DNA of 49,194 nt from Clostridia bacterium (GCA_017450005.1 JAFSYM010000158.1:1-49194); one strand, 5' to 3'; shown: positions 17,009 through 26,582, counted from the stretch's first letter. Notes: a model not told the origin generated them from the letters alone. A program made the numbers and translations.

Positions 17009-17538
17009 TACTGATCCTCCCGAAGCATGGCTTCTCTTCTCTTATAGTCCGGCATATATTTGCCGATCAAAGCATAAAAAGACTTGCTGTGATTGTGATG
17101 CTTGATATGCGCCAGCTCGTGTACGACAACATAATCAATCGCTTCTTCCGGATACCGCATCAGGATATAAGAAAAACAAAGTCCGTTCTGCCCGCTGCAG
17201 CTTCCGAAACGCGAATGTGCCGACGTGATCTTGACGCTTTTGGGCTTCACGCCCATGATCCGCGCATAGTGCTCCACTTTCGGCGGAATCACACGTCTTG
17301 CCAAAGCCTTGAGCCGCTCGGCGTCTTCTTCGGTCAACTCATAAGACATTCGCGCTTCATTCCTGCGACGCGTGATCTCCATGTGTTTTTCGATCCACTG
17401 CGCATGCTTTTCAACGATGGATTGCAGCTCCGCATCCGGCAATCCTTTCGGCGCACGCACACGCACTGTCAGCTCACGCGTGATCTCGATCGAAACCGTT
17501 GTACGATCCGACCGGACAATTTCAATCGGATAATCCAT
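17005..17538 (-). CDS. YgjP-like zinc metallopeptidase-domain protein (DUF45/M48-like)
   Basis: 177 residues. The zinc motif HELAH (140-144) is followed by HHNHSKSF, matching the YgjP-like (DUF45) family, in which a third His lies shortly after HExxH. The N-terminal half has beta-rich YPIEIVRSDR and the family's RFGSCSG-type stretch (110-116). The biological substrate is unknown in this family. The ATG at 17538 is 1 nt after the stop of the PfkB gene, with GGAG 10 nt upstream; the longer upstream frame is antisense-like shadow sequence in another frame of pfkB. Its presence inside an inositol operon is unusual. Confidence 0.85.
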   Translation of the reverse strand: MDYPIEIVRSDRTTVSIEITRELTVRVRAPKGLPDAELQSIVEKHAQWIEKHMEITRRRNEARMSYELTEEDAERLKALARRVIPPKVEHYARIMGVKPKSVKITSAHSRFGSCSGQNGLCFSYILMRYPEEAIDYVVVHELAHIKHHNHSKSFYALIGKYMPDYKRREAMLREDQY

Positions 17539-17539
17539 C

Positions 17540-18427
17540 TCAGCGGTACTCCGGATACAACTCGTCGATATAGGCGTCCACGTCCGCTCTGGTGCCGCGG
17601 AAGGGACCGGGCTTCTCCATCTTTGCGGAAACGGTCGCTGTCGCATACAGCAGCGCGGTCGGCACATCCTGATTCAGGCGTTCACAATAGTAGGCGGCGA
17701 ACGTCGTATCGCCGCGGCCGGTGCGTCCGCTCAGATTGCGCGCGCGAATCGGACAGGTGAAGAATTCTTTGCCGTCAAACGCCAAAACTTCTGTATTGTG
17801 CGTAATCAATATTTCCTTTGCGCCCCAGTCAAACAGCATCTGCGCGGCCTTTTTGCGGTCGTCCGTACCGGTCAGAATCTCCGCCTCCGCAGCGTCTGTC
17901 TTCAGATAGCGGATATACGGGAGCATTTCTTTCTTGTCCGCCCAGTCCTCAAAGTACATGCTGCCGTCGTCGCGGCGGTGGCGCAAAAGTGTCTGCACAT
18001 CCACGGCAACGTCGTATTTTTCCGCCGCCTTGCGGATCATGGCATTGTTGAAATCTCCGTAAATCAGTCCGGCGAAATGAAAGATAGCCGCATCAAGATC
18101 CGGAATGTCGTCAACAGTGAACGGCGTGCCGACACTGACGTTTTCGCACTTGCGGCGCTCCTTGTCCGCTGTAAAATACTTGTTTTTCATGACCGTGGAG
18201 GAATCTGCGGGCAGGCAGAATACATCCTCCTGCGGAATCACAAGACCGGACAGACGATCGCGGTCCGCTGGAGCGACCTTAGTGAAGGCTGCGACACGAT
18301 GACCGAGCGCGTATGCGGACGCAGACGAAAAAGTCACTGCGCCGCCGATCACCTCGACCGTATTGTCCAGGTGGTCTGTATTGTAATCCAGGGAAATGTG
18401 CCCCATGATAATGGATGCGTACTTCAT
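17540..18427 (-). CDS. PfkB-family carbohydrate kinase
   Basis: 295 residues of the ribokinase/PfkB fold. The N-terminal sugar-binding pattern has IGGAVTFSSASAYALG (27-42); the C-terminal ATP-site motif is SGRTGRGDTTFAAYY, with the catalytic Asp in GRGD instead of the common GAGD. It should phosphorylate a sugar or cyclitol with ATP. It is the eighth gene of the inositol operon and is distinct from IolC, the operon's own PfkB kinase, so two such kinases are encoded together. Start ATG (18427) has GAGGACGGGAT upstream. It may be specific to an inositol isomer or a related sugar; that is inference. Confidence 0.87.
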   Translation of the reverse strand: MKYASIIMGHISLDYNTDHLDNTVEVIGGAVTFSSASAYALGHRVAAFTKVAPADRDRLSGLVIPQEDVFCLPADSSTVMKNKYFTADKERRKCENVSVGTPFTVDDIPDLDAAIFHFAGLIYGDFNNAMIRKAAEKYDVAVDVQTLLRHRRDDGSMYFEDWADKKEMLPYIRYLKTDAAEAEILTGTDDRKKAAQMLFDWGAKEILITHNTEVLAFDGKEFFTCPIRARNLSGRTGRGDTTFAAYYCERLNQDVPTALLYATATVSAKMEKPGPFRGTRADVDAYIDELYPEYR

Positions 18428-18439
18428 ACTATCCCGTCC

Positions 18440-19285
18440 TCAGAATTGAATTCCGCGGCAAACCGCGATTTTTTGACGCAGCACCGCTTTGATTGCGTCA
18501 ATGGCCGTGCGCATGTACAGCTTGGGATCAAAAACATCCGGGTCGTCGGCAAGAGCCTTGCGGATGCCGGCGGTGTAGGCCTGACGCAGTTCGGTCGCAA
18601 AATTGATTTTGCAGATACCTGCCGCGATACAATCGCGCAGCACGTCGTCTGAAAGACCGGATGCGCCATGCAGAACAAGCTGCGCGTCGGTTGCCGCATG
18701 GATTTCCCGGATGCGGTCGACGCGGATATGCGGCGTGCCCTTGTATACGCCGTGGGCCGTACCGACGCCGATCGCGAGAGAAGTTACGTGCGTCTTTTCG
18801 ACGAATTCCACAGCCTCGTCAACCTTTGTATAACTGGCGTCGAGATCCGTGTCGCCTTCCTCCTTGCCGCCGATTGTACCGAGCTCGCCCTCGACAGAAA
18901 CACCCAGCGGAATTGCCATCGCTGTTACTTCACCGGTTTTGGCAATGTTTTCGGAAAAGGGGAGAAGGCTGCCGTCGTACATCACAGATGAAAAGCCGGC
19001 GCGTACACACTCTGCGGCAAGCTGCAGCGAGCTGCCGTGGTCGAGATGCATGGCATAATCCGTGCCGCAACCAGCCGTCAATTCGCGCATCAGCGCGGGA
19101 TAAGTGGATACGCCGCCGTAGTTGAGCGTGCGCGGAATCGTCTGGACAATCACAGGAGATCCGGTTTCCTGTAATACTTCGGCAACGGCGAGCGCCGATT
19201 CCAGATTGTCAATGTTGAACGCAGGCACAGCTTGTCCGTGTTCAAGCGCATCCTGCATCAGAGAATAATTTGACTTACAAGCCAT
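18440..19285 (-). CDS. iolJ: Class II aldolase, IolJ-type
   Basis: 281 residues of the class II fructose-bisphosphate aldolase family. Metal and active-site motifs: HLDHG at 80-84 (Asp82, His83), EGELGTIGG, GTAHGVYKG and LHGASGL, where two further His bind Zn, and KINFATELR for phosphate binding. In the inositol pathway IolJ splits 2-deoxy-5-keto-gluconate-6-phosphate into dihydroxyacetone phosphate and malonic semialdehyde; position directly after iolG supports that role over a glycolytic one. Start ATG with GAGAGGAT. A hairpin (19305-19330) separates it from iolG. Confidence 0.88.
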   Translation of the reverse strand: MACKSNYSLMQDALEHGQAVPAFNIDNLESALAVAEVLQETGSPVIVQTIPRTLNYGGVSTYPALMRELTAGCGTDYAMHLDHGSSLQLAAECVRAGFSSVMYDGSLLPFSENIAKTGEVTAMAIPLGVSVEGELGTIGGKEEGDTDLDASYTKVDEAVEFVEKTHVTSLAIGVGTAHGVYKGTPHIRVDRIREIHAATDAQLVLHGASGLSDDVLRDCIAAGICKINFATELRQAYTAGIRKALADDPDVFDPKLYMRTAIDAIKAVLRQKIAVCRGIQF

Positions 19286-19304
19286 AAGCTGATCCTCTCA
19301 GAAA

Positions 19305-19330
19305 GGCTGCCGCAATCTGTTGCGGCAGCC
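19305..19330 (-). terminator. Intercistronic hairpin between iolG and iolJ
   Basis: GGCTGCCGCAA and TTGCGGCAGCC form a perfect 11-bp stem with a 4-nt loop, followed on the minus strand by only TTTCTG. Weak T-tract and the downstream operon genes suggest partial termination or mRNA processing rather than a full stop. Confidence 0.6.
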
Positions 19331-19338
19331 GTCATTCA

Positions 19339-20364
19339 TTAAAGGCCGTATTCGGATGCAATCTCCGCAATCTTAACGGGTCTGTTTTCGGCAAGAGAAC
19401 GTTTTGCGGCAAGGCCGATGAGCACAGACTGCAGGCCGCAGTCAATACCGACGGTGACTTCCTTGTCGTTGACGATGCAGTCAATAAACTCGGAAACTTC
19501 GTCCACATACGCCTGCATGTATCTCTGCAGGAAGAAGTACAGCGGCTTTTCGGCATGCACGCCGTCCGCATCGGAAATAACCGCCGTGGATTCAGTGTCG
19601 TTGGAGACAGCGACCTGTCCCTTGCGGCCGAACGCCTCAACGCGCTGATCATAGCCATAGCTTGCCTCGCGGCTGTTGTCGATCACAGCAATCGCGCCGC
19701 TCTGCAGCTTCATGGAGATGACAGCGGTGTCAATATCGCCGGCCTCTCCGATGGCAGGATCTACACGAACAGCTCCGTATGCAAAGACTTCGTCCACCTC
19801 ATCGCCGGACATGAAACGCACCATATCAAAATCGTGAATTGTCATATCCAGGAAAATGCCGCCGGAAACCTTGACGTATTCCACGGGCGGTGCGCCGGGG
19901 TCGCGCGAGCAAATCTTCAGCACGTCCAGCGTGCCGATTTTACCGGCTTCAACAGCGGCTCTTGCGCCCTTGAAGTTGTGGTCAAAACGGCGGTTGAATC
20001 CGACCTGATACTTCACGCCCGCTTTCTCAAGCGCCTTCTTGACTTCCAGAATCTTGAATACGTCATGATCGATCGGTTTTTCACAGAAAATATACTTTCC
20101 GGCCGCAATCGCTTCAAGGGAAATCGCGGAATGTGTATCGGTGGAGGAGCAGATCAGAACCGCTTCGATATCCTTGTCCTCAAGGATCTTGTGATAGTCC
20201 GTATAGACTTCTGCAATGCCGAGCCCATTTGCCCATGCTTTTGTTTCGTCGTTCATAAACGGATCGGCAATCGCCTTGACCGTCGCGCCCTTGACATAGC
20301 GCATAATGGATTCTCCGTGCACCTTGCCGATACGGCCGGCGCCGATAATGCCAACATTCATCAT
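19339..20364 (-). CDS. iolG: myo-Inositol 2-dehydrogenase
   Basis: 341 residues of the Gfo/Idh/MocA family. The Rossmann motif is GIIGAGRIG (5-13); CEKPIDHD (near 93-100) carries the catalytic Lys, and DMTIHDFDM the catalytic His region. It oxidises myo-inositol to scyllo-inosose with NAD, the first pathway step. Two Met codons stand at the start (20364 and 20361); AAAGGA is about 10 nt before the first. It is flanked by iolA and iolJ in the operon. IolG paralogs can act on other inositols or glucose, so isomer preference is uncertain. Confidence 0.93.
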   Translation of the reverse strand: MMNVGIIGAGRIGKVHGESIMRYVKGATVKAIADPFMNDETKAWANGLGIAEVYTDYHKILEDKDIEAVLICSSTDTHSAISLEAIAAGKYIFCEKPIDHDVFKILEVKKALEKAGVKYQVGFNRRFDHNFKGARAAVEAGKIGTLDVLKICSRDPGAPPVEYVKVSGGIFLDMTIHDFDMVRFMSGDEVDEVFAYGAVRVDPAIGEAGDIDTAVISMKLQSGAIAVIDNSREASYGYDQRVEAFGRKGQVAVSNDTESTAVISDADGVHAEKPLYFFLQRYMQAYVDEVSEFIDCIVNDKEVTVGIDCGLQSVLIGLAAKRSLAENRPVKIAEIASEYGL

Positions 20365-20387
20365 TATTTGTTATTCCTTTCTGTTGA

Positions 20388-21890
20388 TCAGATTGTTCCG
20401 TCCCAAGTCGAAACCTTGGTGGACTTCATTTCATGCTCATCGAACCAGTGTGTTGTGACGCTCTTTGTTTCGGTGAAGAAGCGGAAGCCGTCCTTGCCGA
20501 GCGTATGCAGGTCGCTGAAGAAAGAATTCTTGTGACCGCAGAAGGGGAATACGCCGACCGGAACGGGGATACCCACGTTGACGCCGGTCATGCCGCCGTC
20601 GGTGTTGCGCGTAAACTCGCGGGCATAGTAGCCGTTCTGCGTATAGATCACGGAACCGTTGGCAAAGGGGTTCGCATTCATCAGCGCAAGGCCTTCCTCA
20701 AACGTCTTCACGCGCTTGATGCACAGAACGGGTCCGAAGATCTCAAATGTACCGACCGTCATTTCGGGCGTCACTTTATCGAGTATCGTCGGGCCGAGAT
20801 AGAAGCCGTTTTCATAGCCGGGCACCGTCACGTTGCGGCCGTCGAGCACAAGCTCCGCGCCCTCTTCGAGGCCCTTGTTGATCCAGTCGATCACGCTCTG
20901 CTTATGCTTGGCAGAGTAAACGGGACCGAGCTTGGAAGTCTTTTCGTAGGCGGGGCCGACAACGAGCTTGGACGCGATTTCCTTGATCTTTGCGACAAGC
21001 TCATCGGCAATGGACTCCTGTGCCACGACAACAGGCAGCGCCATACAGCGTTCGCCCGCGCAGCCGTAAGCTGCGTTGACGATACCGGCAGCCGTTCTGT
21101 CGATTGCAGCGTCTTCGAGTACCAGCGCATGGTTCTTTGCCTCGCACAGCGCCTGTACGCGCTTGCCGGCCTCGGCAGCCGTTTTGTAAACGTATTTGCC
21201 CACGGAAGTCGAACCGACAAACGACACGCCCTTGATTGTAGGGTTGGTCAGCAGTTCCTTATTGACTGTGCGGTCGCATGTGATGACATTGAGCACGCCG
21301 TCCGGAAGTCCGGCTTCACGGTACAGCTCGGCAATACGCAGACTTGTAAGCGGCGTAGCGCCGGCGAGTTTGAGCACGATCGTATTTCCACAGGCAATGC
21401 ACATCGGCGCCATCCAGCCCATCGGAATCATGGCCGGGAAATTAAACGGAGCCATACCGGCGAACACACCCAAAGACTCACGGTAAGTCACTGTATCGTA
21501 GCCGGTGGAAGCGTCCATCAGGGAGTCCCCTTGCATAAGAGTCGGCAGATTGCAGGCGAGCTCTGTGCCTTCCTTGGCCTTGAGAATATCGCCCTGTGCT
21601 TCTGCCCAGACTTTTCCGTGCTCTTTCGCGCACAGATACGTCAGCTCATCCATGTGCTCTACAAGTTTCTCGCGCACTTTGTAAAGAATCTGTACGCGCT
21701 TGATGACCGGAACGCGGCTCCACGTTTTGTACGCTTCGGCAGCGTTGTTGATGACCGCCTGTACTTCCTCCAGCGGCATCTTCGGAGACTTTGCAATCAG
21801 CTCGCCCGTGCTGGGGTTATAGACCTCGTAAAACTCGGTTGCGGCGGATTCGCAGAATTCATTGTTGGTAAAATACTTCAGGATTTCCAT
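20388..21890 (-). CDS. iolA: Methylmalonate/malonate-semialdehyde dehydrogenase (CoA-acylating)
   Basis: 500-residue aldehyde dehydrogenase. The catalytic Cys282 lies in CAGERCMAL, and the PFNFPAMIPMGWMAP stretch with FVGSTSVGK is typical for this subfamily. It converts malonic semialdehyde to acetyl-CoA, the last step of inositol breakdown, and can use methylmalonate semialdehyde. ATG at 21890 is chosen over an in-frame GTG three codons earlier because GAGAGG is 8 nt before it. The spacing of 12 nt to iolE shows one operon. Confidence 0.93.
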   Translation of the reverse strand: MEILKYFTNNEFCESAATEFYEVYNPSTGELIAKSPKMPLEEVQAVINNAAEAYKTWSRVPVIKRVQILYKVREKLVEHMDELTYLCAKEHGKVWAEAQGDILKAKEGTELACNLPTLMQGDSLMDASTGYDTVTYRESLGVFAGMAPFNFPAMIPMGWMAPMCIACGNTIVLKLAGATPLTSLRIAELYREAGLPDGVLNVITCDRTVNKELLTNPTIKGVSFVGSTSVGKYVYKTAAEAGKRVQALCEAKNHALVLEDAAIDRTAAGIVNAAYGCAGERCMALPVVVAQESIADELVAKIKEIASKLVVGPAYEKTSKLGPVYSAKHKQSVIDWINKGLEEGAELVLDGRNVTVPGYENGFYLGPTILDKVTPEMTVGTFEIFGPVLCIKRVKTFEEGLALMNANPFANGSVIYTQNGYYAREFTRNTDGGMTGVNVGIPVPVGVFPFCGHKNSFFSDLHTLGKDGFRFFTETKSVTTHWFDEHEMKSTKVSTWDGTI

Positions 21891-21902
21891 ATTCAGCACC
21901 TC

Positions 21903-22796
21903 TCAAAGATTTGCAGTTTTGCGGATATACTCTCTCGCCTTGACAGCATAGGCGAAAGGATTGGCGATTGCAGGATCCTGCTCGGCTTCAACAAGCAGCC
22001 ATCCTTCGTATCCCGCCTTGTCCAACACGTCGAAAATCGGCGCAAAATCAATCGCGCCGTCGCCGGGGACTGTGAACGCGCCCATACGAACGCCTTTGAG
22101 GAACGAAAGATGCTCGTCCTTGACCTGCTGCACAACGGCCGGACGTACGTCCTTCAGATGCACATGCTTGATACGGCTTGCGTACTTTTTCAGCACAGCC
22201 ATATAATCCTCGCCGCAATAGGCAAGATGGCCGGAGTCAAACAGGAGGAATACGCTTTCGGGGTCGGTGCCGTCCATCATGCGGTCGATCTCGGCGGCTG
22301 TCTGCACCACCGTGCCCATGTGATGATGATAAGTCATTGTAATGCCGTATTCTTTGGCAATCACGCCGAGCTTGGAAAGGCCGGTATTAAAGGTGTTCCA
22401 TTCCTCGTCATTCATGACGTATTTCTTTTCAAAAACAGGCGTTTCCATCTGTCCCTGAATGGAGTAGCTCTGCTCCGACACGCCAATGCGCTTTGCGCCG
22501 ACTGCCTGCAGGAAAACGCAGTTCTCGCGGAAATCCGCCTCAACTTCGGCAAAAGGCTTGGTCAGCAGGAATGCGGAAAACCAGCGGTTGGCAATCTGCA
22601 GACCGCGGATGTTCAGCTTGTCAAGCAGCGTATCCACGTCTTTCGGATACTTGTTGCCGATTTCGCATCCGGCATAACCCGCAAGCGCCATTTCGGAAAC
22701 GCACTGCTCGAACGTGATCTCTCCGCCGAGATCGGGCATATCATCGTTTGTCCAGCCGATTGGGGCTATACCGAGTTTGATTTTGTTAGCGTCCAT
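21903..22796 (-). CDS. iolE: Inosose dehydratase
   Basis: 297 residues, TIM barrel of the xylose-isomerase-like superfamily. The N-terminal KLGIAPIGWTNDDMPDLGG, the central TYHHHMGTVVQT and the LLFDSGHLAY and KHVHLKDVR segments are characteristic of IolE. It dehydrates scyllo-inosose to 3,5/4-trihydroxycyclohexa-1,2-dione with a divalent metal bound by Glu/Asp/His residues. AGAGAGGT precedes the ATG. It lies between iolD and iolA. Confidence 0.95.
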   Translation of the reverse strand: MDANKIKLGIAPIGWTNDDMPDLGGEITFEQCVSEMALAGYAGCEIGNKYPKDVDTLLDKLNIRGLQIANRWFSAFLLTKPFAEVEADFRENCVFLQAVGAKRIGVSEQSYSIQGQMETPVFEKKYVMNDEEWNTFNTGLSKLGVIAKEYGITMTYHHHMGTVVQTAAEIDRMMDGTDPESVFLLFDSGHLAYCGEDYMAVLKKYASRIKHVHLKDVRPAVVQQVKDEHLSFLKGVRMGAFTVPGDGAIDFAPIFDVLDKAGYEGWLLVEAEQDPAIANPFAYAVKAREYIRKTANL

Positions 22797-22813
22797 AATT
22801 TACCTCTCTATGT

Positions 22814-24760
22814 TTAGTATTTTCTGGCCTCTTTCAAATGCGCCGTACGTTCGTTCAGCGCGGCTTTGCCGCCGTCAGTGCGCGGAACATCGGAGCAGCC
22901 GACGTTCCACCAGCTGCCATAGCCGTCGGTCATGGTTTTGGGCAGCGTCTTGATGTCAATGAGTACGCTCCTGGTCTGCTTGAGACTGTCCTCGAGCGCC
23001 GCGCGAAGTTCCTCCATCGTTCTGGCGGTATACGTGACAAAGCCGTATCCCTTGGCGCACATGGCATAATCCACGTGCATGAATTCTCCGGCACGAATCG
23101 GCTGGTCACCGTCACGGTAGCGCATTTCCGTGCACAGCGCATCCACACCCTGACCCATCTGCAGGTTGTTGATGCAGCCGAAGGACGCATTGTCAAACAG
23201 CAGAACGTTGATCTTTTTGCCCTCCTGCACGGCAGTGAGCATTTCGGAATGGAGCATATTGTAGCTGCCGTCGCCGGCCATAGCGTAAACTTCTCTGTCA
23301 GGGCAGGCGAGCTTGGAGCCGAAAGCGCCGGCGATCTCGTAGCCCATGCAGGAATAGCCGTATTCCATATTGTACGAGCCGATCGCGTCGGTCGTCCACA
23401 TGCGCTGCAGACAGCCGGGCAGAGAACCGGATGCGCCGACAATTACGGCGTCGTCCGGAATGATTTCGCGAATCAGACCGATTGCAGCCGTCTGGCAGAT
23501 AACACCGCCCGTGGCCTTGCGGAATGCTTCAAGCGCATCGGCACGACGCGCCTTGTTTTCCGGTACAAAGTCTTCGCCGGTGTATTCAACAGAACAAAGT
23601 CTGGCCATCTCTTTCGCCCAGAGTTCTTTCGCCGCGCTAATCTCGGTTGTGTATTCGCTCTTATAATCACCGAGCGCAGCGTCCAGTGCACGAACGCCTT
23701 CGAGCGCATCTGCGCGCACGGCAATGGAATCAAGCTTTGATGCGTGGAAATCGGATGCGTTGATCGAAACGACCTGCGCGCCGGAGTACAGCCACTTGGA
23801 AGAAGTGGTGAAATCGGTAAAACGCGTACCGACGCCGATGATGAGATCGGCGCCGTCTGCAATTGTGTTGGCGGCAGCATTGCCCGTTGCGCCGATACCG
23901 CCGAGATTGAGCGGATGCGAAGAGGGGAGTGCGCTTTTGCCCGCCTGCGTTTCGGCAAAGGGAATGTTGTGCTTGTCGCAGAAATCCGCAACCGTTTCAC
24001 CCGCAAAGCTGTAACGAACGCCGCCGCCGACAATCAGCAGCGGTTTCTTCGCGTTCTGAATGGCGTTTACCGCCTGTTCAATATCATAAGAAACGGGCAG
24101 ACGCCGCGCAATGAAATGCACGCGCTTGCGGAAAAAGCTCTCCGGATAGTCGTAGCTTTCTCCCTGCACGTCTTGACACAGTGCAATTGCGGCAGCGCCG
24201 GTATGTGCAGGATCGGTTAAAACGCGCATGGCGTTCGTCAGGCTTGTCATCACCATTTCGGGACGCGTGATGCGGTCGAAAAAGCGCGTGACAGCCTTGA
24301 ACGCATCGTTTGTCGTCACAGTCAGATCCTGCGGCTGCTCCATCTGCTGGAGCACAGGATCAGGCTGACGGGACGCGAACGTGTCGCCCATAAACAGAAG
24401 AAGCGGAATGTTGTTGACCGTTGCGGTTGCGGCAGCCGTTACCATATTGGCGGCACCGGGACCGATCGAGGACATGCAGGGAATGATCTTCAGCCTGTCG
24501 TTCATTTTGGCGTAGGCAGTTGCCGCCTGCGCCATACCTTGTTCGTTCTTGCCCTGCATCACACAGATGGAATGCTCCGCCTGCGAGAGCGCTTCGCCCA
24601 CGCCGAGCACACACCCGTGGCCGAACACGGCATAGAAGTATTCCACAAACTTGCTTTCCGTAATCTTGCCGTTCTTTTCAATAGCGACGTATTGATTGTC
24701 GAGGTAGCGAACGATCGCTTCACCCGCCGTCATGCGGATCGTAGGTGTCGTATCTTTCAT
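22814..24760 (-). CDS. iolD: 3D-(3,5/4)-trihydroxycyclohexane-1,2-dione hydrolase
   Basis: 648-residue thiamine-diphosphate enzyme with the usual three domains. The N-terminal PYR domain carries the activating Glu region (EYFYAVFGHGCVLGVGEAL); the C-terminal PP domain has GDGSYNMLHSE followed by FDNASFGCINNLQ, the GDG...N motif that binds Mg and the cofactor. It opens the ring to give 5-deoxy-glucuronate. Length is normal for IolD. GGAGG precedes the ATG. It follows iolB with a 17-nt gap. Confidence 0.95.
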   Translation of the reverse strand: MKDTTPTIRMTAGEAIVRYLDNQYVAIEKNGKITESKFVEYFYAVFGHGCVLGVGEALSQAEHSICVMQGKNEQGMAQAATAYAKMNDRLKIIPCMSSIGPGAANMVTAAATATVNNIPLLLFMGDTFASRQPDPVLQQMEQPQDLTVTTNDAFKAVTRFFDRITRPEMVMTSLTNAMRVLTDPAHTGAAAIALCQDVQGESYDYPESFFRKRVHFIARRLPVSYDIEQAVNAIQNAKKPLLIVGGGVRYSFAGETVADFCDKHNIPFAETQAGKSALPSSHPLNLGGIGATGNAAANTIADGADLIIGVGTRFTDFTTSSKWLYSGAQVVSINASDFHASKLDSIAVRADALEGVRALDAALGDYKSEYTTEISAAKELWAKEMARLCSVEYTGEDFVPENKARRADALEAFRKATGGVICQTAAIGLIREIIPDDAVIVGASGSLPGCLQRMWTTDAIGSYNMEYGYSCMGYEIAGAFGSKLACPDREVYAMAGDGSYNMLHSEMLTAVQEGKKINVLLFDNASFGCINNLQMGQGVDALCTEMRYRDGDQPIRAGEFMHVDYAMCAKGYGFVTYTARTMEELRAALEDSLKQTRSVLIDIKTLPKTMTDGYGSWWNVGCSDVPRTDGGKAALNERTAHLKEARKY

Positions 24761-24777
24761 AGAAACCTCCTATATTC

Positions 24778-25533
24778 TTATTCTTCGTCGAGCCACGCAT
24801 ACCGCTCGTCGACGATACGTGTCTTGTCCCAGGGATCACCCGGCAGGTGACGAATCATCCACACGTTGTACATCGGGTATCCGGGCGCCGTAACCTGCGC
24901 GTGCGTAAAGCCGCCCTTGAAGCAGCCGACGCTGCCGTCCTTGACGGTATAAGCCGTCTCGCCGATAAAGCAGGCGCCGAACCCTTCGGGACGGTCAAAT
25001 TTATAGTAGTATACCTCGGGCTGCGGATGCCAATGCGGCGTATAGCTCCACCATCTGCCCTGGCGTGCGTAAACCTCGCCGAGCACCATGTTGGAATACG
25101 GCGCAATGCTGTAGTCAAATACAGTCACGACGTCGCGTACTGCCGTATTGTCCCACTTGCCCTCACAGGATGTGGAGTAAACACAATCGTCGGGACGATA
25201 GAGCTTTGCGTCAAAATCGCGCTCGTTGTCCGTGCTCTGCACAAGGATCTCGCTGTCCGCGTCTGCCGTAACCGTGATCTTAACGCCCTTGCACACATGC
25301 AGAACGGAAGGCCCTTCTGTAAAGAGTCCGGATCGGGAAACCTGCGCCGTCTCGCTGTTCCAGTCGAAAGTGACAGCGCCGCTGACAAGCAGGACAGCCG
25401 TTTCCATTGTATCGCTTTCAAACGTGCGCGATTCTCCCGCTTTCAACTGATAGACGGCGATGTCCATGAGCATATCGCTGTCTTTCTCGGAAAGAATCTT
25501 TTTGCCATCAATAAATTCAGGATAACCAAACAT
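24778..25533 (-). CDS. iolB: 5-Deoxy-glucuronate isomerase
   Basis: 251 residues of the IolB cupin family. The double-cupin pattern is visible in YQLKAGESRTF, VLLVSGAVTFDW, the metal-binding WSYTPHWHPQPEVYYYKF (His, His, Glu) and YNVWMIRHLPGDPW near the end. It converts 5-deoxy-glucuronate to 2-deoxy-5-keto-gluconate. The ATG at 25533 follows GAGGTGA; the frame upstream of it overlaps iolC in another frame and is not coding. At 251 residues it is slightly short for IolB, with a reduced N-terminus. Confidence 0.93.
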   Translation of the reverse strand: MFGYPEFIDGKKILSEKDSDMLMDIAVYQLKAGESRTFESDTMETAVLLVSGAVTFDWNSETAQVSRSGLFTEGPSVLHVCKGVKITVTADADSEILVQSTDNERDFDAKLYRPDDCVYSTSCEGKWDNTAVRDVVTVFDYSIAPYSNMVLGEVYARQGRWWSYTPHWHPQPEVYYYKFDRPEGFGACFIGETAYTVKDGSVGCFKGGFTHAQVTAPGYPMYNVWMIRHLPGDPWDKTRIVDERYAWLDEE

Positions 25534-25543
25534 CTGCGTCACC

Positions 25544-26557
25544 TCAACCTCTGGCGACCATTTCGCCGTACTGTGCCTTCTCCTCGCGGATGAACTTTTC
25601 GATTTCTTCGACTGTCGGCATGAACAGCGAGCAGCCGTGCGCGGCAACGAGCATCGAAGCGGATGCGCTGCCCATCTCCAGACAATCCATGATATCCTTA
25701 CCCTCAAACAGAGAGTACAGGAATGCCGAACCGTATCCGTCGCCGCCGCCGAAGGACTTGAGCGCCGTCACCGGGAAGGGCTTGATCGAATAGCTGCCGT
25801 CGGCGGTATATGCCGTGGAACCTACTTTTCCGTGTTTGATGATAATGATTTTATTGCCCTTGCCGAGCCAGTAGTCAGCCGTTTCGCGGTCGGTTCTGCC
25901 CGGCGCCGTAATCGCTTCGGTCAGATCGAACTCCTCGCGTGAGCCCATAATCATATCGCTGTTTTCGGCAACGATTGAATAATAGATCGCCATTTCGTCG
26001 GCACACTTCCAATTATACGGTCGGTAGTCGATATCAAACACGATACGCGTCCCGACTTTTTTGGCCAGGAACATCGCTTTCAGGCACGCTTCACGCGACG
26101 GACTCTGCGAAAGGGCGGTGCCGCTGATGAGCAGAGCTTTTGAAGAGGCGATATAGGCCTCATCCACGTCGTCCGGGTGCAGCATGAGATCGGCGATCCC
26201 GTCGCGATACATCAAAATGCTGCTTTCTGTCGGAGAAAGAATTTCTGTAAACGTCAGGCCGATTTTTTCACCGTTTTTTGCACGTGTCACATGGGAGGTG
26301 TCAATGCCCTCATTCTGAAAGAACTCCGTCACGTAGTCGCCAAATCGGTCGTCCGAAACTGTGCCGATGAAACCGACTTTTTTGCCCAACCGCGCAAGTC
26401 CGACAGCAATATTCGCCGGCGATCCGCCGACATATTTTTTAAACGTATCGCTCTGCGCAAGCGTCTTAAAGTAGTCCACAGGATTAAAATCAATGGCAAT
26501 TCTGCCCATCGGTATCAAATCGAGCGGACGCGAGGAATCAAATTCAATATACTGCAT
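25544..26557 (-). CDS. iolC: 5-Dehydro-2-deoxygluconokinase
   Basis: 337-residue PfkB-family kinase, first gene of the inositol operon. N-terminal GRIAIDFNPVDYF and GGSPANIAVGLARLG bind the sugar; SFGGGDGYGSAFLY holds the catalytic Asp of the ATP site, in the variant (GGGD) usual for Firmicute IolC. It phosphorylates 2-deoxy-5-keto-gluconate at C6, giving the substrate of IolJ. ATG (26557) is chosen over an upstream in-frame ATG because GGGAGG lies 5 nt before it. A palindromic operator-like site lies 26 nt upstream. Confidence 0.93.
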   Translation of the reverse strand: MQYIEFDSSRPLDLIPMGRIAIDFNPVDYFKTLAQSDTFKKYVGGSPANIAVGLARLGKKVGFIGTVSDDRFGDYVTEFFQNEGIDTSHVTRAKNGEKIGLTFTEILSPTESSILMYRDGIADLMLHPDDVDEAYIASSKALLISGTALSQSPSREACLKAMFLAKKVGTRIVFDIDYRPYNWKCADEMAIYYSIVAENSDMIMGSREEFDLTEAITAPGRTDRETADYWLGKGNKIIIIKHGKVGSTAYTADGSYSIKPFPVTALKSFGGGDGYGSAFLYSLFEGKDIMDCLEMGSASASMLVAAHGCSLFMPTVEEIEKFIREEKAQYGEMVARG

Positions 26558-26582
26558 ATTTGCCTCCCGTAAATGTATTGCC

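Noticed and set aside
20433..22817. Long open frame (about 794 codons) on the plus strand opposite iolA and iolE
   Set aside because: It is antisense to two well-conserved enzymes, has no recognisable motif and no ribosome binding site; open antisense frames are common in GC-rich third-position genes.
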